Below are positions 34,618 through 46,889 of a DNA stretch of 64,000 nt, in pieces. Every line of letters begins with the position of its first letter. Position 1 is the stretch's first letter. The notes below the pieces were generated by a model, which saw only the letters and a program-made list of their open reading frames with translations, was not told where the DNA came from and ran no database searches. The DNA comes from Quercus robur (taxonomy: Eukaryota; Streptophyta; Magnoliopsida; Fagales; Fagaceae). The stretch lies in the NCBI RefSeq assembly GCF_932294415.1, contig NC_065535.1, positions 68,937,362 through 69,001,361 on the forward strand. The letters run 5' to 3'. A program made the position numbers and the translations under genes.

Positions 34618-36546
34618 ATGTCTCGTCTTTCTCTTTTGCTCCTTATCTTCATCTACATTCTAACCCCAAGTTTTGTTTTCTCATCACCAGTACAAGACCC
34701 AGATCTTGTTGTACATGAAGTACATAGGTACGTAAGAATAAGATCCACATTATTATGTTACATTTACATATATCTCATACTATAATTCATGCTCTACGTA
34801 AGTAAAGATTAATGTGACATTTTTTTGTTTGTTAATAGGAGCATCAATGCCTCTAGGAGGAACTTGGGATATTTATCTTGTGGAACAGGCAACCCAATTG
34901 ATGATTGTTGGCGTTGTGACCCCAATTGGGACAAGAATCGCCAGAGATTAGCTGATTGTGCCATTGGTTTTGGTAAGAATGCAATTGGAGGAAGAAATGG
35001 CCACATCTACGTGGTCACTGACTCTAGTGATGATGATGCCGTGAACCCAAAACCGGGTACTCTACGACATGCCGTAATACAAGATGAACCCTTGTGGATT
35101 ATCTTCAAAAGGGACATGGTAATTAAGCTTAAGCAAGAGCTAGTGATGAACTCTTTCAAGACCATTGATGGTAGGGGTGCTAGTGTTCACATTGCTGGAG
35201 GGCCATGCATTACCATACATCATGTCACTAATATCATCATCCATGGCATCAATATTCATGATTGTAAGCAAGGAGGCAATGCTGACATAAGAGACTCCCC
35301 TCATCACTATGGCTGGTGGACTGTATCGGATGGTGATGGGGTGTCCATCTTTGGAGGGAAGCACATATGGGTGGATCATTGCTCATTGTCTAATTGCCAT
35401 GATGGTCTCATAGATGCCATCCATGGATCTACGGCCATCACCATCTCCAACAACTACATGACTCATCATGACAAGGTCATGCTTTTAGGCCACAGTGATT
35501 CCTTCACACAAGATAAAGACATGCAAGTCACTGTAGCCTTTAATCATTTTGGAGAAGGGCTAGTGCAAAGAATGCCAAGGTAGGTAACTCATGTTCAAAA
35601 TTGAAAAAAAATAAAATAATAACGGTGGCACACTTTAAGTCATCGATCTATAGATAAATAATTATTACGAATGCTATGAATATTACAAATGCTATTACAT
35701 AAATCTCTCAAATTAACAAATCAACTTTTAAATATTTATATTCATTCATGTTAGATCGTAAAGTTTTGTAATAAGTTTATATTCTTACATAAATAAATTA
35801 AATGTGATATTTAAGATGATACAAATTTAACTATAAAGACTATATTACTAATTACATAGAAGTAATTTAAATATTTATTTATCATGTTGTCAAAGTAGCA
35901 TTAATTACATTCAATTTTATGTTGGTTTGTAAGTTTTTTATAGTTGTTAAAATATAAATCCAATAAGCTTTAAACCTATTTTTAGTTATACTATACTCAT
36001 ATTACTTGTATAACACTCATATGTCTACTTATATAAGATAATCCATTATACAATTTTCACATATATTGTCTAGCTGCTTATATTGTAAAGATTTTTTCAG
36101 TCCTTACATTAGTAAAATTGTTAATTAATAACTTTACTGTTTCCATCCTTCAAAGTTGATAAAGGTGAATTTGAAAAATGTACAGGTGTAGACATGGGTA
36201 TTTTCATGTGGTGAACAATGACTACACTCACTGGGAAATGTATGCTATTGGAGGGAGTGCTGACCCTACTATCTACAGCCAAGGCAATAGATTTCTTGCA
36301 CCTGATGACAGGTCTAAGAAAGAGGTGACCAAGCACGAGATTGCATCAGAGAGTGAATGGAAGCACTGGAACTGGAGGTCCGAAGGGGATTTGCTGTTGA
36401 ACGGAGCATACTTCCGGCAGTCGGGAGCAGGTGCATCTTCTAGCTATGCTAGGGCATATAGCCTGAGTGCAAGACCATCTACTCTGGTGGGCTCAATGAC
36501 CATGACTGCTGGTTCACTTAATTGTAGGAAGGGTTCCCGCTGCTAA
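34618..36546 (+). CDS. Pectate lyase (polysaccharide lyase family 1)
   Basis: Three exons, 34618-34727, 34839-35579 and 36186-36546, with GT-AG introns splice in frame to 403 residues. The enzyme cleaves demethylated pectin by beta-elimination (EC 4.2.2.2) in the cell wall and needs calcium. Residues 1-22 ([20 protein letters not shown]...) form a signal peptide. The N-terminal lyase block includes [20 protein letters not shown] and [20 protein letters not shown]. The core contains the Ca-binding/catalytic segment [20 protein letters not shown], then [20 protein letters not shown] and [21 protein letters not shown] at 281-288 is the RxPxxR catalytic-arginine motif, spanning the exon 2/3 junction. 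[20 protein letters not shown] follows. All family motifs are present, so it looks functional. It resembles the pollen/style LAT56/59 group, but expression cannot be read from sequence. Confidence 0.96.
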
Positions 36547-36647
36547 TTGAGCACACTGAACCCCTAGTTTATCAGCTAAAAATAACTGTGAGAGCAACTA
36601 GAAAAAAGGATGAGAACAATATTAATCCTTTGTTTGCCAACAGTTTA

Positions 36648-36693
<46 letters not shown>

Positions 36694-36742
36694 TTGTAGT
36701 GTTTTATGTTACTTAACCACTTAACAAGTATCTCATGCAAAG

Positions 36743-36787
<45 letters not shown>

Positions 36788-39450
36788 TCACATGTTGTGG
36801 AATCCACATACCTATAGAATTCATGTATGTTGAGAAATCTCAAAAATAAATAAAGCCGAAACATAAGATAATTAAAAAAAATTACCCCATAGATAGGGGC
36901 AGAATTGAAGTGCCAGTAAGTCATAAGACCAGTGGCAAATTTTGCTTTAAAACCATTTTGTGTGATATTGACTGCATTTTCCGTATCATAAGGAAGTCAA
37001 GTGTTGATTTAATTGACTTCATTGTTTTTCCCCTAGCCACCCTTTTTATGGTGAAATCTCAGTCTTTTCCTTCTGTGTTAAATAGTGGAGGTCCATATGT
37101 GAACAAGAACAACTAAAGATCATCTAGCTGTGGAGAAAAAACACTTGTTATAAAAGTGATAATGTACTCCTTTTCTTTCACTTTTGTTTTTGGGGGCCAA
37201 AGACTAGAAAAATTCCAAATGTTATAATTAAATATTTATGTTGAATCTAGAATCTTCACTCTAAAAATAGACTAGACAATTAAATTGGCTTCTTCTTGTG
37301 AATTTCAAATCTATTCTAGCTTAAGCTCATGTATATTGACTAAATCTTTTGAAGAAAATATAAAAGGCAACTAAAGAAGTGCGGATCAGCTAAGTGTTAG
37401 GTCAACTGCTAAAATTTCTTAATGAAATCTAATCTTACTAAAGTATTATTAATGAACTCTAGAGAGACAAAGATAGAATACATAAAACTAGTATAATGAA
37501 ATCTATATCAACAATATTGTTCTGAATCTAGGAGTATGACCTTATTACCAGCTACATTTCCACTCGGAAAGCAAGTAATTCAGTTTCATATAACCGAATA
37601 GATATGCTCATCTTGATCTCATATAAGAACAAGGTTTTAATGATTGATTGAATATATATATACACGCACACATATATATACACATATAGAGTGAGGATTT
37701 ACATTGGGTGTAACTTTATACCACATTAATTATATCATATGACAATTCTTTATTAATTAATATTTTGAAAATTCTATTATTAGATTTCATATTCTCTAGA
37801 TTAATTCTTAATACGCGTACTAAATTTCGTTGTAAATAGATGATCTTTACTATTTGATTTTTAAACTTATTTTGAAAATTCTATTATCAGATTACATATT
37901 CTCTAGATTAATTCGTAACATGCATGCTAAATTTCGTTGTAAACAGATGATCATTTCTATTTGATATATAAACTTATGTTTTATACATAATTTTAGAACA
38001 CAAAAATTTAAATTTTAAATATTTACTAAATAAGACAATATATTATTGATTTATGATCATTTTAAAATTTTGCAAGCATTTAGGGTATAAAAAGAAAATA
38101 TAATTCAATTGTAAATTTGTCAAATTTCACATCTGATAAAAAAAATAGTGTAATATTGTTAAAAGTTATACTAAAGTTATAACCAAATCTAGATATTTGT
38201 AAGAAGAGTAATATGAAAAGCACATATTTTCTTTTTATATTATTATTTTTAGATTGTTAGGGTTGTAACTTGTAAGTTGTGACTAATTTTCTTTAAGAAA
38301 TTAAAAAACTAAAAACAAAAACAAAACAACAAAGCGTTGATGCTTCCCTTTTTCCTGTCAATCAACAGAATCAACTGCTAGAGGAGTAACAGTACTATCT
38401 AACTTTATTTGATCCAAAAAAAAAGAGAATCTAAATTTATAGGTAACGAGTCTTACATATCTACAGTTGATCAAGAGAGGTGGGGCTAGCAGTCTTCATG
38501 TCAAAAAAACACACACTCATTTTTAGTTGCTAGTCAAGATTGACTTGTTTACGTGCACCGACTCTTTCTCTCTCTCTTGCTGCATTCCAGCAAATTTGTC
38601 CCATAGACTATATAACTAAAATAAAGTAACATTAATGGACGTTTGGTGAAATAGTGCGATTAGTTTAGGTAATTATTACTTTTGTGTGTATGGTAAAATT
38701 CTATGTTTGATTAAAGGCATGCATTGATAGACAACATTATGTGATGTATGAATTAGATGATTTGTACTATAATAATTGTTTTTTATCATCAAGTTAAGAC
38801 ATTAATCAATTTTTTATACCAATATGATATATACTAGAGACTAGACTATAGATTAGACTAAAAAAAGAGTCAAACTAATGAATTTGTAATGATTTGTTGC
38901 TTTTTCCTGCCTCATTTGCGGTGTTGAGACTTGAGATTTTTCATATATCAATTTATTTATTTATTTGAGCATTTCAGTTATATATAAAAAAAAAAAAAAA
39001 AAAAAAAAAAAGAATGCCTTCTTCTTCTTTTTTGTTCATGACTGACAAAAGGGAGCTTCCAAACTTCTAGCCACAAAAACTTTAGTGACCTCTCTTCAGA
39101 CCCAAAAAGAAAAACCCTCCAACATCTTGGATTTCTTGGTTCTTCCGTTCTTCAAATGCAAAGTAAAAGAAAGTTGCTTGACTTATTGACAATTATAATT
39201 TTTTGAGGCATATATTTCGAATGCACTTTGTTTTAATGGGTTAGGCATGGTACAAAAGAGTACAAAATAACATATTGGTTCTTCAAATTAGTGTAGTTTG
39301 AGTTTGACATACAACTTAGGACATAAGTAGAAGGAAATTTTCAAAAGCCACTGGTTTAAGGTATGAACAAGTGTGGAAATTTAAATTGTCTGTAGACGAA
39401 TAGCTATGACTTAATGACTATCTTTATATATAGTTGAGGTATTTCCATGT
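36547..39450. other. 3' flank of the pectate lyase and intergenic DNA
   Basis: Contains long (AT)n runs at about 36652-36689 and 36745-36779. A diverged tandem duplication of about 110 bp lies at 37760-37977, sharing ATATTCTCTAGATTAATTC and CTAAATTTCGTTGTAAA. An A run of over 25 bases lies near 38986-39011. No gene recognised. Confidence 0.5.
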
Positions 39451-39463
39451 CAATTGTATGCTT

Positions 39464-39639
39464 TTTTTTTTTTTTTTTTTTTTTTTTAGAGAGAGTTTCA
39501 ACCTATGGTGTCCGCTCCTGATGATAGCTCTTTATCATCAGACCAAGACACCAATCAATTTTTGGTGTAGGCAAAAATTGAACCCCATATCTCTTATATA
39601 ATCATCAGAAACTTTACCAGTTGAGCTAATTGGAACCTA
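39464..39639 (-). mobile_element. Au-like tRNA-derived SINE with perfect 13-bp target duplication
   Basis: On the minus strand the element starts GTTCCAATTAGCTCAACTGG, whose A-box-like TTAGCTCAACTGGTA is followed by a B-box-like GGTTCAATTTT. It continues with GGTGTCTTGGTCTGATGATA and CATAGGTTGAAACTCTCT, and ends in an A tail of over 20 bases. CAATTGTATGCTT occurs at 39451-39463 and again at 39640-39652, a perfect 13-bp target duplication. The body matches my memory of the Au SINE family of flowering plants. Confidence 0.9.
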
Positions 39640-39652
39640 CAATTGTATGCTT

Positions 39653-40350
39653 ATTTGTAATGTGTGTGTACTACTGGAACTGTGATTCTATCTCATTTTT
39701 TTGGACAGTGGGACTATATATACTAAAAAAAAAAAGGAATATTTGAATGACCTAAGTTGGTGTAATGAATTGGTGTCATGGCTCATGACTAAAGTGTAAA
39801 GAGTTCTTTTCATTACTTAAAATAGAATAACCACTTAAAATAACGTAAGAGTTAATTTAGCAAACAAAAACATCTCACTCTAGTTAGATGACCAAAAAAA
39901 AAAAAAAATACTCATGCATGGCTGAAAACCTAGTTGTTCAGGAAATTTCGAGGAGATTGTTGCGACATACCAAAAATATTTCTGGCTAATTTTGGACTGC
40001 ATTCGATATGAGCGGATTTGAGACTGGGTAATCAAATCAGGGCTTCCAATTTTTTATGTAAGAACTAAGAACTCCACAATTGTATTGGTTCTCTATAAGC
40101 CACTAATCCTGTGGCCGTAAACCAATTTTCATTCCTCAAATACACAACTAGAGGATAATACATGAAAGTTAAGAGTTGAAACTTATTTTCCAATTTCCAT
40201 TTTGTGGTCAATAACAATAATACAATTAAACTAGTTACTATCTGATCATATCGTTCCGGACAAATTATTACTATAAGAGGGACACAATCTTTGTCTATTT
40301 GGAACTTGATTTTTAGGTTCCATTTCAAATGACCGAACCACATTATATAA
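39653..40350. other. Intergenic stretch
   Basis: AT-rich, with A runs near 39726 and 39892. The 92-residue minus frame at 40065-40343 has no motif that I recognise. Confidence 0.4.
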
Positions 40351-43300
40351 AAATTGATAAAGATCCATTAGATATATGGTATTGAAGGCATATATAATGT
40401 TTATGATTTTTTCCTTCTCTCATATATATGACATTCAAAATGGAAACCGAAATCCTACAAATCCCCAAATTTATTTGAATATTGGATTCTTTTCAATTTT
40501 CTTCCCCCAGTTTTATTTCCTTATTATTATTATATACTATCATTAGAGTGGCCATTCCAGTATCAATTGGGAGATTGTCTTTTTTTTCTTTTTCTTTTTT
40601 TTTTTTTTTTTTTTGAGAATCGAGAGATTGTCAGATTGATAGGGCTCAGAAAGATTTTAAATTAGAAGAAATCTTGTCAAGAAGTTGAATTTCTAATGTG
40701 GTTATTAAGTATGAAAATATGTTCATAAATATGTCTAACTCTTAATACTTAGAATAAATATAATTAAATAAAATAAAAAATAAAAAAATAAGAAAGAGAA
40801 TTCTCTAAGAGTTTTATAGGTTTACATTGTACACACACAAAATGCGGTAAATGTTGTGTACATATTTGCAAAATGTATATAATATTGTATACATTTTACA
40901 AATATGTATAACATTTGCCACGTTTGTGTATCTAAACTGTAAGTTTACATTGATTATTGTTAGTATAATGTAAACTAGGAATTTTTCAATTGAATAATAA
41001 TTAGTTAATGATGGTCAGTTTCTATGCTATGCTGTCCAGCTGCTAGCCAACTGGTAAAATCTACGAAGTTATTGACATGCAAATATAAATTATATTATAT
41101 GGTAATTTGAAGCAACGTTTAATCAGATTATCCAAATTAATGCATTTGAAATCTCAAAAGTGCAAATGAATTCTTTTTCCTATCAAATTGATAAAGATCC
41201 ATTAGATATATGGTATTGAAGGCATATATAATGTTTATGAATTTTTCCTTCTCTCATATATATATGACATTCAAAGTGCCCGTTTGTTTTAACTTTTAGA
41301 AACTGAAACGCACGTTTTGAAGAAAGCTGGAGTCCAAAATGCGTTTGGTTCAACTCAAAACGCAACTTTTTGGAAAAAGTTGCGTTTTGTGCCAAGGCTG
41401 AGAACGCGCAAAGCAATATGGAGCTCGGGAGGTCCATAAAACAAAAAGTTCATGCGCATTTTGAACTATCCACTGGGCTCTTCCTTCAATTACCAAATTA
41501 CCCTTCAATAAACTTTGCCCTTTTCTCTTCTCCCTCATATTTTTGCTCCTCTGTTATAGACCTACACCGGTCAAGAAAGTATCAACCAAATACAAACACA
41601 GCACCACCTAACAATCACCGGTCTACCATCACAACCCATTTCAACATTTGATAATCCAAACACAAAATCAAACCGATTTTACACAATTTTACAAAGGAAC
41701 CCAATAATCAAATCAGAACCAAAAAAAAAAAAACCGAGCTGACCCATTTCCGCCGCATGTCGTTGGCAGTGGGGAAGAGATCAAGCAACAGTGGAGAGGA
41801 AGACAGGCAGTGGTGAAGGCAGAGATCAAGCACCGATCTAACCCATTCCTCCCTTTTGGATTTCCCCTCTATCTTCGTTTGATGAGAATCAAATGGTGTG
41901 GTGTGTGTGACCTTTAAGTTTGTGTGTTTTGATGGGATAGAGGGAAAGAATCTTGCAGACGAAGAGCTTAGAAAAAAAAAAAAAAAAAAAAAAAAGAGGA
42001 AGGAGAGCTATGTGGGACGTTCTGGAGCTTGGAGGAAGTAATATGGAAAAAGAAAGGAAAGAAGGAAAAAAAAGGAAAAGAGTGGGTACGTGTGTGGAGG
42101 GGAAAAAAAGAGGGGAAAAAAAAGAAAAAAAAGAAGGAAATGCGATAAGTGAGTGGAGGAGAAAAAAAAGGGGAAAAAAAAAAGGAAAAAGAAGGAAATG
42201 TTATCACAATATTTTCACAATAAATGTTAAGTAGTAGGTTATTATTAGCTAATACTTGTGAGAAAAAAATAATTTAGAAAGAAAAAAAAAATTGTAATAG
42301 TACGTTCAAATTAAAATCAGTATAAATTATCAAAATACTCTCACAATAAATTTTAAGTGGTAGGTTATTATTAGCTAATATTGGTAAGAAAAAAATAATT
42401 TCACACTATTGATTTAAGTATGAAATAAACTCTCTTGTATATACATTGTCCTTTTTGGTAATTTACCCCTCAAACTACCACTTTTATAAGTACTAGTCAA
42501 ACACTTAACTTTTTCAAAAATCACTTTTTAACAGTTTTTACCAAACACTCAGCTTTTTGAAAATGCACTTTTTCATTATGCACTTTTTGAAAACTCCACT
42601 TTTTTATTATGCACTTTTGCTAAAAGCTGAACCAAACTCACCCAAAATGGAAACCGAAATCCTACAAATATTGGATTCTTTTCAATTTTCTTCCCCCAGT
42701 TTTATTTCCTTATTATTATTATTTTTTTTATTTATTATATACTATCATTAGAGTTGGCCATTCTAGTATCGATTGGGAGTTTTTTTTTTTTTTTTTTTGA
42801 GAATCGAGAGATTGTCAGATTGATAGGGCTCAGAAAGATTTTAAATTAGAAGAAATCTTGTCAAGAAGTTGAATTTCTAATGTGGTTTTAAAGTATGAAA
42901 ATATGTTCATAAATATGCCTAACTCTTAATACTTAATTAGAATAAAAATAAATAAATAAAATAAAAAATAAGAAAGAGAGAACTGTCTAAGACTTTTATA
43001 GGTTTACATTGTATACACACAAAATACGGTAAATGTTGTGTACACATTTGCAAAATGTATATAATATTTTACGCTTTTTACAAATATGTATAACATTTGC
43101 CACATTTGTGTATCTAAACTGTAAGTTTACATTGATTATTGTTAGTATAACGTAAACTAAGAATTTTTCAATTGAATATTAATTAGTTAATGATGCTCAG
43201 TTTCTATGCTATGCTGTCCAGCTGCTAGCCAACCGGTAAAATCTACAAAGTTATTGACATGCAAATATAAATTATATTATATGGTAATTTGAAGCAACGT

Positions 43301-43363
43301 TTAATCACATTATCCAAAATGCATTTGAAATCTCAAAAGTGCAAATGAATTCTTTTTCCGATC
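40351..43363. repeat. 834-bp tandem duplication, second copy interrupted
   Basis: Unit A (40351-41184) and unit B (41185-43363) share AAATTGATAAAGATCCATTA at their starts, GAGATTGTCAGATTGATAGG in the middle and 'TCTCAAAAGTGCAAATGAAT' near their ends. Without its 1,368-bp insertion unit B is about 808 bp. Identity looks above 90%. Confidence 0.88.
41276..42643. mobile_element. 1.37-kb non-autonomous DNA element inserted in duplicate B
   Basis: Unit A supplies the empty site (ATTCAAAATGG near 40433-40443). In unit B the insert sits between AAA (41273-41275) and AAA (42644-42646), a 3-bp target duplication. The ends are imperfect inverted repeats (GTTTGTTTTAACTTTTAG against the inverted right end GTTTGGTTCAGCTTTTAG). 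A 3-bp duplication and such termini suggest PIF/Harbinger or CACTA-type MITE relatives. The interior has a purine-rich tract (41970-42200) and a doubled AGGTTATTATTAGCTAATA segment. Confidence 0.8.
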
Positions 43364-43613
43364 AAATTGTATATATGTAACCCAAGAAAAGCACATACAT
43401 GTATAACAAAAAAAAAACAAACATTATTTAAATGAAATACAAACTATCTCAGTTTTAAAAGCATAAACAAAGAACTTAAATGGCTTCCTCTTAATTAAAA
43501 AGCTAATACACAAACGTATAAAGCAAATGGTAACACATAACAAGTAACATACACGGTCAAAGGATAACTCCGTACAACAATATCTTCATCAAACAACATG
43601 TTAACTGTCTAGC

Positions 43614-44141
43614 TTAAAAGGCGAAGAAGCCAGCAACGATGGTAGCTCCGACAGCAACGGAGGCCTTAAGAGTAGTGGCGCCGCTGTCAGTGGTGGTGGT
43701 TGCAGGAGCTGGGGCCCCATCATCAGATGTAGGTCCTTCGGCGGGGCCACCTACTGGGGTTGCCACGCTCCCAGGGGCGGGGGGAGATGAGACATCGTCG
43801 TCAGCGGGAGAAGCAGCAGGGGTAACGTCGTCATCATCATCATCACTGGGAGGAGGGGAGACGGGTGTGGTAGTAGGTGGGGTGGGAGGGGCAGGGGCAG
43901 ACCTAGGTGCCTGCGTGGGGGGGGAGGTGGAGGTGGAGGGGGGGTTAGTGGGAGCAGGGGTGGAGGTAGGAGGAGGAGAGACGGGGACGGGGGCTGCAGG
44001 TGAAGATGATGGAGTGGTAGGCGGGGATTGCGGCGTAGGCGAGACGGTGGGGGAGGTACTAGGAGGTCCATCATCTTGAGCTGCTACAAAACCAGCAGCC
44101 ACAAGGAAAATGAGAGCAAGAACAATCACTTGACGTGCCAT
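43614..44141 (-). CDS. Classical arabinogalactan protein (GPI-anchored type)
   Basis: The single-exon frame encodes 175 residues. Residues 1-21 form a signal peptide (MARQVIVLALIFLVAAGFVA). The middle is Pro/Ala/Ser/Thr-rich with many SP, TP, AP and SPPP pairs, the substrate for prolyl hydroxylation and type II arabinogalactan addition. An acidic run of six Asp lies near residue 100. The C-terminus (DSGATTLKASVAVGATIVAG then FFAF) fits a GPI-anchor signal: small residues followed by a hydrophobic tail. Such proteins sit on the outer plasma membrane and in the wall, with roles in growth and signalling. The minus-strand TATA-like TATATAT at about 44284 and 44222 precedes the ATG at 44141. The AGP call is by composition; the subclass is not fixed. 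Confidence 0.9.
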   Translation of the reverse strand: MARQVIVLALIFLVAAGFVAAQDDGPPSTSPTVSPTPQSPPTTPSSSPAAPVPVSPPPTSTPAPTNPPSTSTSPPTQAPRSAPAPPTPPTTTPVSPPPSDDDDDDVTPAASPADDDVSSPPAPGSVATPVGGPAEGPTSDDGAPAPATTTTDSGATTLKASVAVGATIVAGFFAF

Positions 44142-44814
44142 GTTGATTGTTTTTTATTTATTTATTTGTGGACGTAATAGTAGTAGATTAGGGATTCTTG
44201 AGATTGCAGTACTTCTCTAAGATATATAGAGAAACACCGCACACCAAAGAATGAGATAAAAGGGTGGTGAGGAAGAGGAGAATATATAGGATTAAGGGTG
44301 GGAGGGAAGATAGGGAAATGTATGGAGGGGAAGAGAGAAGAAGGGTGTTTGTTCGGTTTAGACAGTTGGTTTGTTGGTTTTAGGGTGAAGGAGAGGAGAG
44401 AGAGAGGAGGGGGGTGTCAGTGTTTGGGTGACCGGGTTTGGTGGCCTTGTGACAACTAGCATGCGTCGTCTTCTTTTCTTAGAATGAGACTTTTTGTGGT
44501 TGGGGGAGTCTCAAACCAGTTGTAACTTTTATATACAGCACGTACACAAATATAATTCCAGGTTGGAGATCTTAATTAATTGGAATTAATGACACAAACT
44601 TGAAAAGGATGTTCAAGTTTTGTATATAAATTAAATTACAGACTTACATAATGAATGAGTTGGAAAATATTGATTTGTATTTCAATTGAATTCCTTTTTC
44701 TCTTTCTCTCAGTATCTGACTTTATGAAGATAATATTAAATAAATAATGACAACTGGTTATTTAAATAAAATAGAATGTAAAATAAATAATATAACTTAA
44801 TAGTTTTTGAAAAG

Positions 44815-45080
44815 TGATCGTATAAAATAGAAAAAATAGGCTCTTATATTAAAATAGATAGGAATTTATGCACAAGCTAATACAAATGCTCTAAAATGAT
44901 GAGGATGAATTTATCCACAATATGATCTCAATTATAAAAGATATAATATGATTGTATAAAATAGAAAAAGTAGGCTCTTATATATGCTAAAATAGACAAA
45001 AAATTTATGTACGAGCAAAAATGCAAATGCTCTAAAGTGATGAGAATGAATTCATCCACAATATAATCTCACTTATAATA
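44815..45080. repeat. Diverged tandem duplication of about 134 bp
   Basis: Two units share TATAAAATAGAAAAAGTAGG (with one difference), a TAGGCTCTTATAT core and TCATCCACAATAT-like ends. It lies upstream of the AGP gene with no coding content. Confidence 0.7.
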
Positions 45081-46198
45081 GACAGCTTAAGTTCACGATG
45101 TTTACAGTCATGACCACTGAATTTTTTATATAAGAGAATGCATAATGAACGTGCCTCTTACCCTAAATTGTAGAAATGGTTGAACTCAGAGCAAATGAAG
45201 CCAATCTGAGACACTCTCTCTCTTTATATATATACACAGTATACACTAATAATTTTAAGACCCAAGCTATGAGAAAAATGAAAAATCCCACAAAGATACT
45301 CTTATTAATAGAAAACATCGTAAGTACTGATTTAAGCTTTAGAAATATCAAATATTAGAAATATTAGGTTGACATCATATCGTTGCTACCTAACTCATTT
45401 GATTTCCCTTTGTGCATGTATACATGTCGTACAAATTTTAAACAAGCCGTGTAAATAATCACCAATACATCATCATAAAGCAAATTACAAAGATTTTAAA
45501 GACACTCCCGTTTAATGTTTTATTTTTGATGTTACGGTAATAAACGCGCTCTTTTAAATTTGAAAGTTAAATTCCGTAATAATCGTCTCTCATAACAATC
45601 GACTGCTCAAAAGTATGGATATAAAGATAACAAAAATTCGAAGTTTGCCAATCCATTTGCCGTCTAGAAACTAGCAATCCTATCTATCTAAAGTCAAAGG
45701 GAGTATAACATATTGTACATATCTATTATCTCATATACGATAACAATAAAGTAAAACATTATTTTTTTATACAAAATAAAAACTCTACTATAATCTAATC
45801 TAAGTATATATATGCGTGAAATTCCCTCTCGAAGACTTGAACACTGATCTTTACTCTACACCCTACAAACACTTATATTTATAGAGTAACCATCACGCCA
45901 AGAGTGCACGATGATAATAAAGCAAAACACTTATATTGAAATGCATTACTATAAAAACACTAACAAAAAAAGTTTCTAATGAATATTTTATTAATTTATT
46001 AAAATCCTAATGACCCAAAATTAAAAACTAGAGCTGCCAGATACAAATTCCAATTTGTTAATGTTGCTGTAAGTCGGTGCATTATAGTTCCTTAACAAAA
46101 AAAAAAAAAAACTAAAAATGGAGTACAAATTTTTACTACAAAAAATTTACAAGTTGATGTGCCAATGAATGAGATTGATGTGACTACAACACGATACT
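45081..46198. other. Intergenic stretch
   Basis: AT-rich DNA with no recognised gene or element. The paired frames near 45163-45358 lie on opposite strands over the same bases and have no motif. Confidence 0.4.
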
Positions 46199-46460
46199 AA
46201 GTACTTGTTTGGGTACAATTGAAATGCAGCGCGTCTGCGTTTCAACACTGCTTTTTTTTTCTTTCATTGAGAAGCACGTTTCAGTGCTTTTCAGTGAGTC
46301 CCGTGCACTGTTCACGGGACCTACAAGCCTCTTTTTTTTAACAAAACTTTCATTAAAAATGGGTCCTACGGCATTATTGACACATTTAAAAATTATTTTT
46401 GTAACAGTGTTTTCAGTTTTTAGTTTTCAGCAAAATAAGTGGTATCAAAATGGACCCTAA
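46199..46460. mobile_element. MITE related to the foldback element at 41-568
   Basis: Shares 'CATTAAAAATGGG', 'ACACATTTAAAAATTATTTT', GTGCACTGTTCACGGG and TTTTCAGCAAAATAAGT with the right half of the 41-568 element. The ends GTTTGGGTAC and (inverted) AGGGTCCATTTTG are only loosely matched. Confidence 0.65.
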
Positions 46461-46518
46461 ATGATTGTTTGAATTATTATTATTACTTTTTTATGATTAT
46501 TAACACATCAATACCTAT

Positions 46519-46889
46519 GGGTACGTGGTATGCTGTAATAGCTCGTGTAATTGAATAGTTATTCATGTGTAATAGCAATTCGGTCATTTGGTTGCATCTT
46601 TATTACATGGATTAGTTATTACATTGGAATAACTATTCTTTAAATTGAAGAATAGCTATTCCTCTTTAAAATGGATGTAATAGCTATTTCTTAATGTATA
46701 TAATAGGTTTTAAAATTAATATATTTCAAAAAATATAAAATTTTCTTATGCATCATCATTTACAAGCTTTTCATATGTAACATCCAAACTTAAGAATAGT
46801 AATAGTTATTCCATTACAATGTTTTCTATTCCTAGTAATAAAGATTACTATTCCTAATGTAATCTACATTCAGTACACCAAACGTACCC
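46519..46889. mobile_element. PIF/Harbinger-like MITE
   Basis: The ends GGGTACGTGGTATGCTGTAA and (inverted) GGGTACGTTTGGTGTACTGA match, flanked by TAT on both sides (a 3-bp duplication). The interior is rich in GGAATAGCTATT-like palindromic bits and resembles the MITE at 58331-59500. Confidence 0.7.

Noticed and set aside
41953-42234. Lys/Glu/Arg-rich 93-residue frame and its Phe/Ser-rich antisense
   Set aside because: A purine-rich simple tract inside a DNA element creates them.
43639-44079. 146-residue plus-strand frame and 107-residue minus frame over the AGP gene
   Set aside because: Both are shadows of the Pro/Ser/Thr-rich AGP frame, which alone has a signal peptide and GPI tail.
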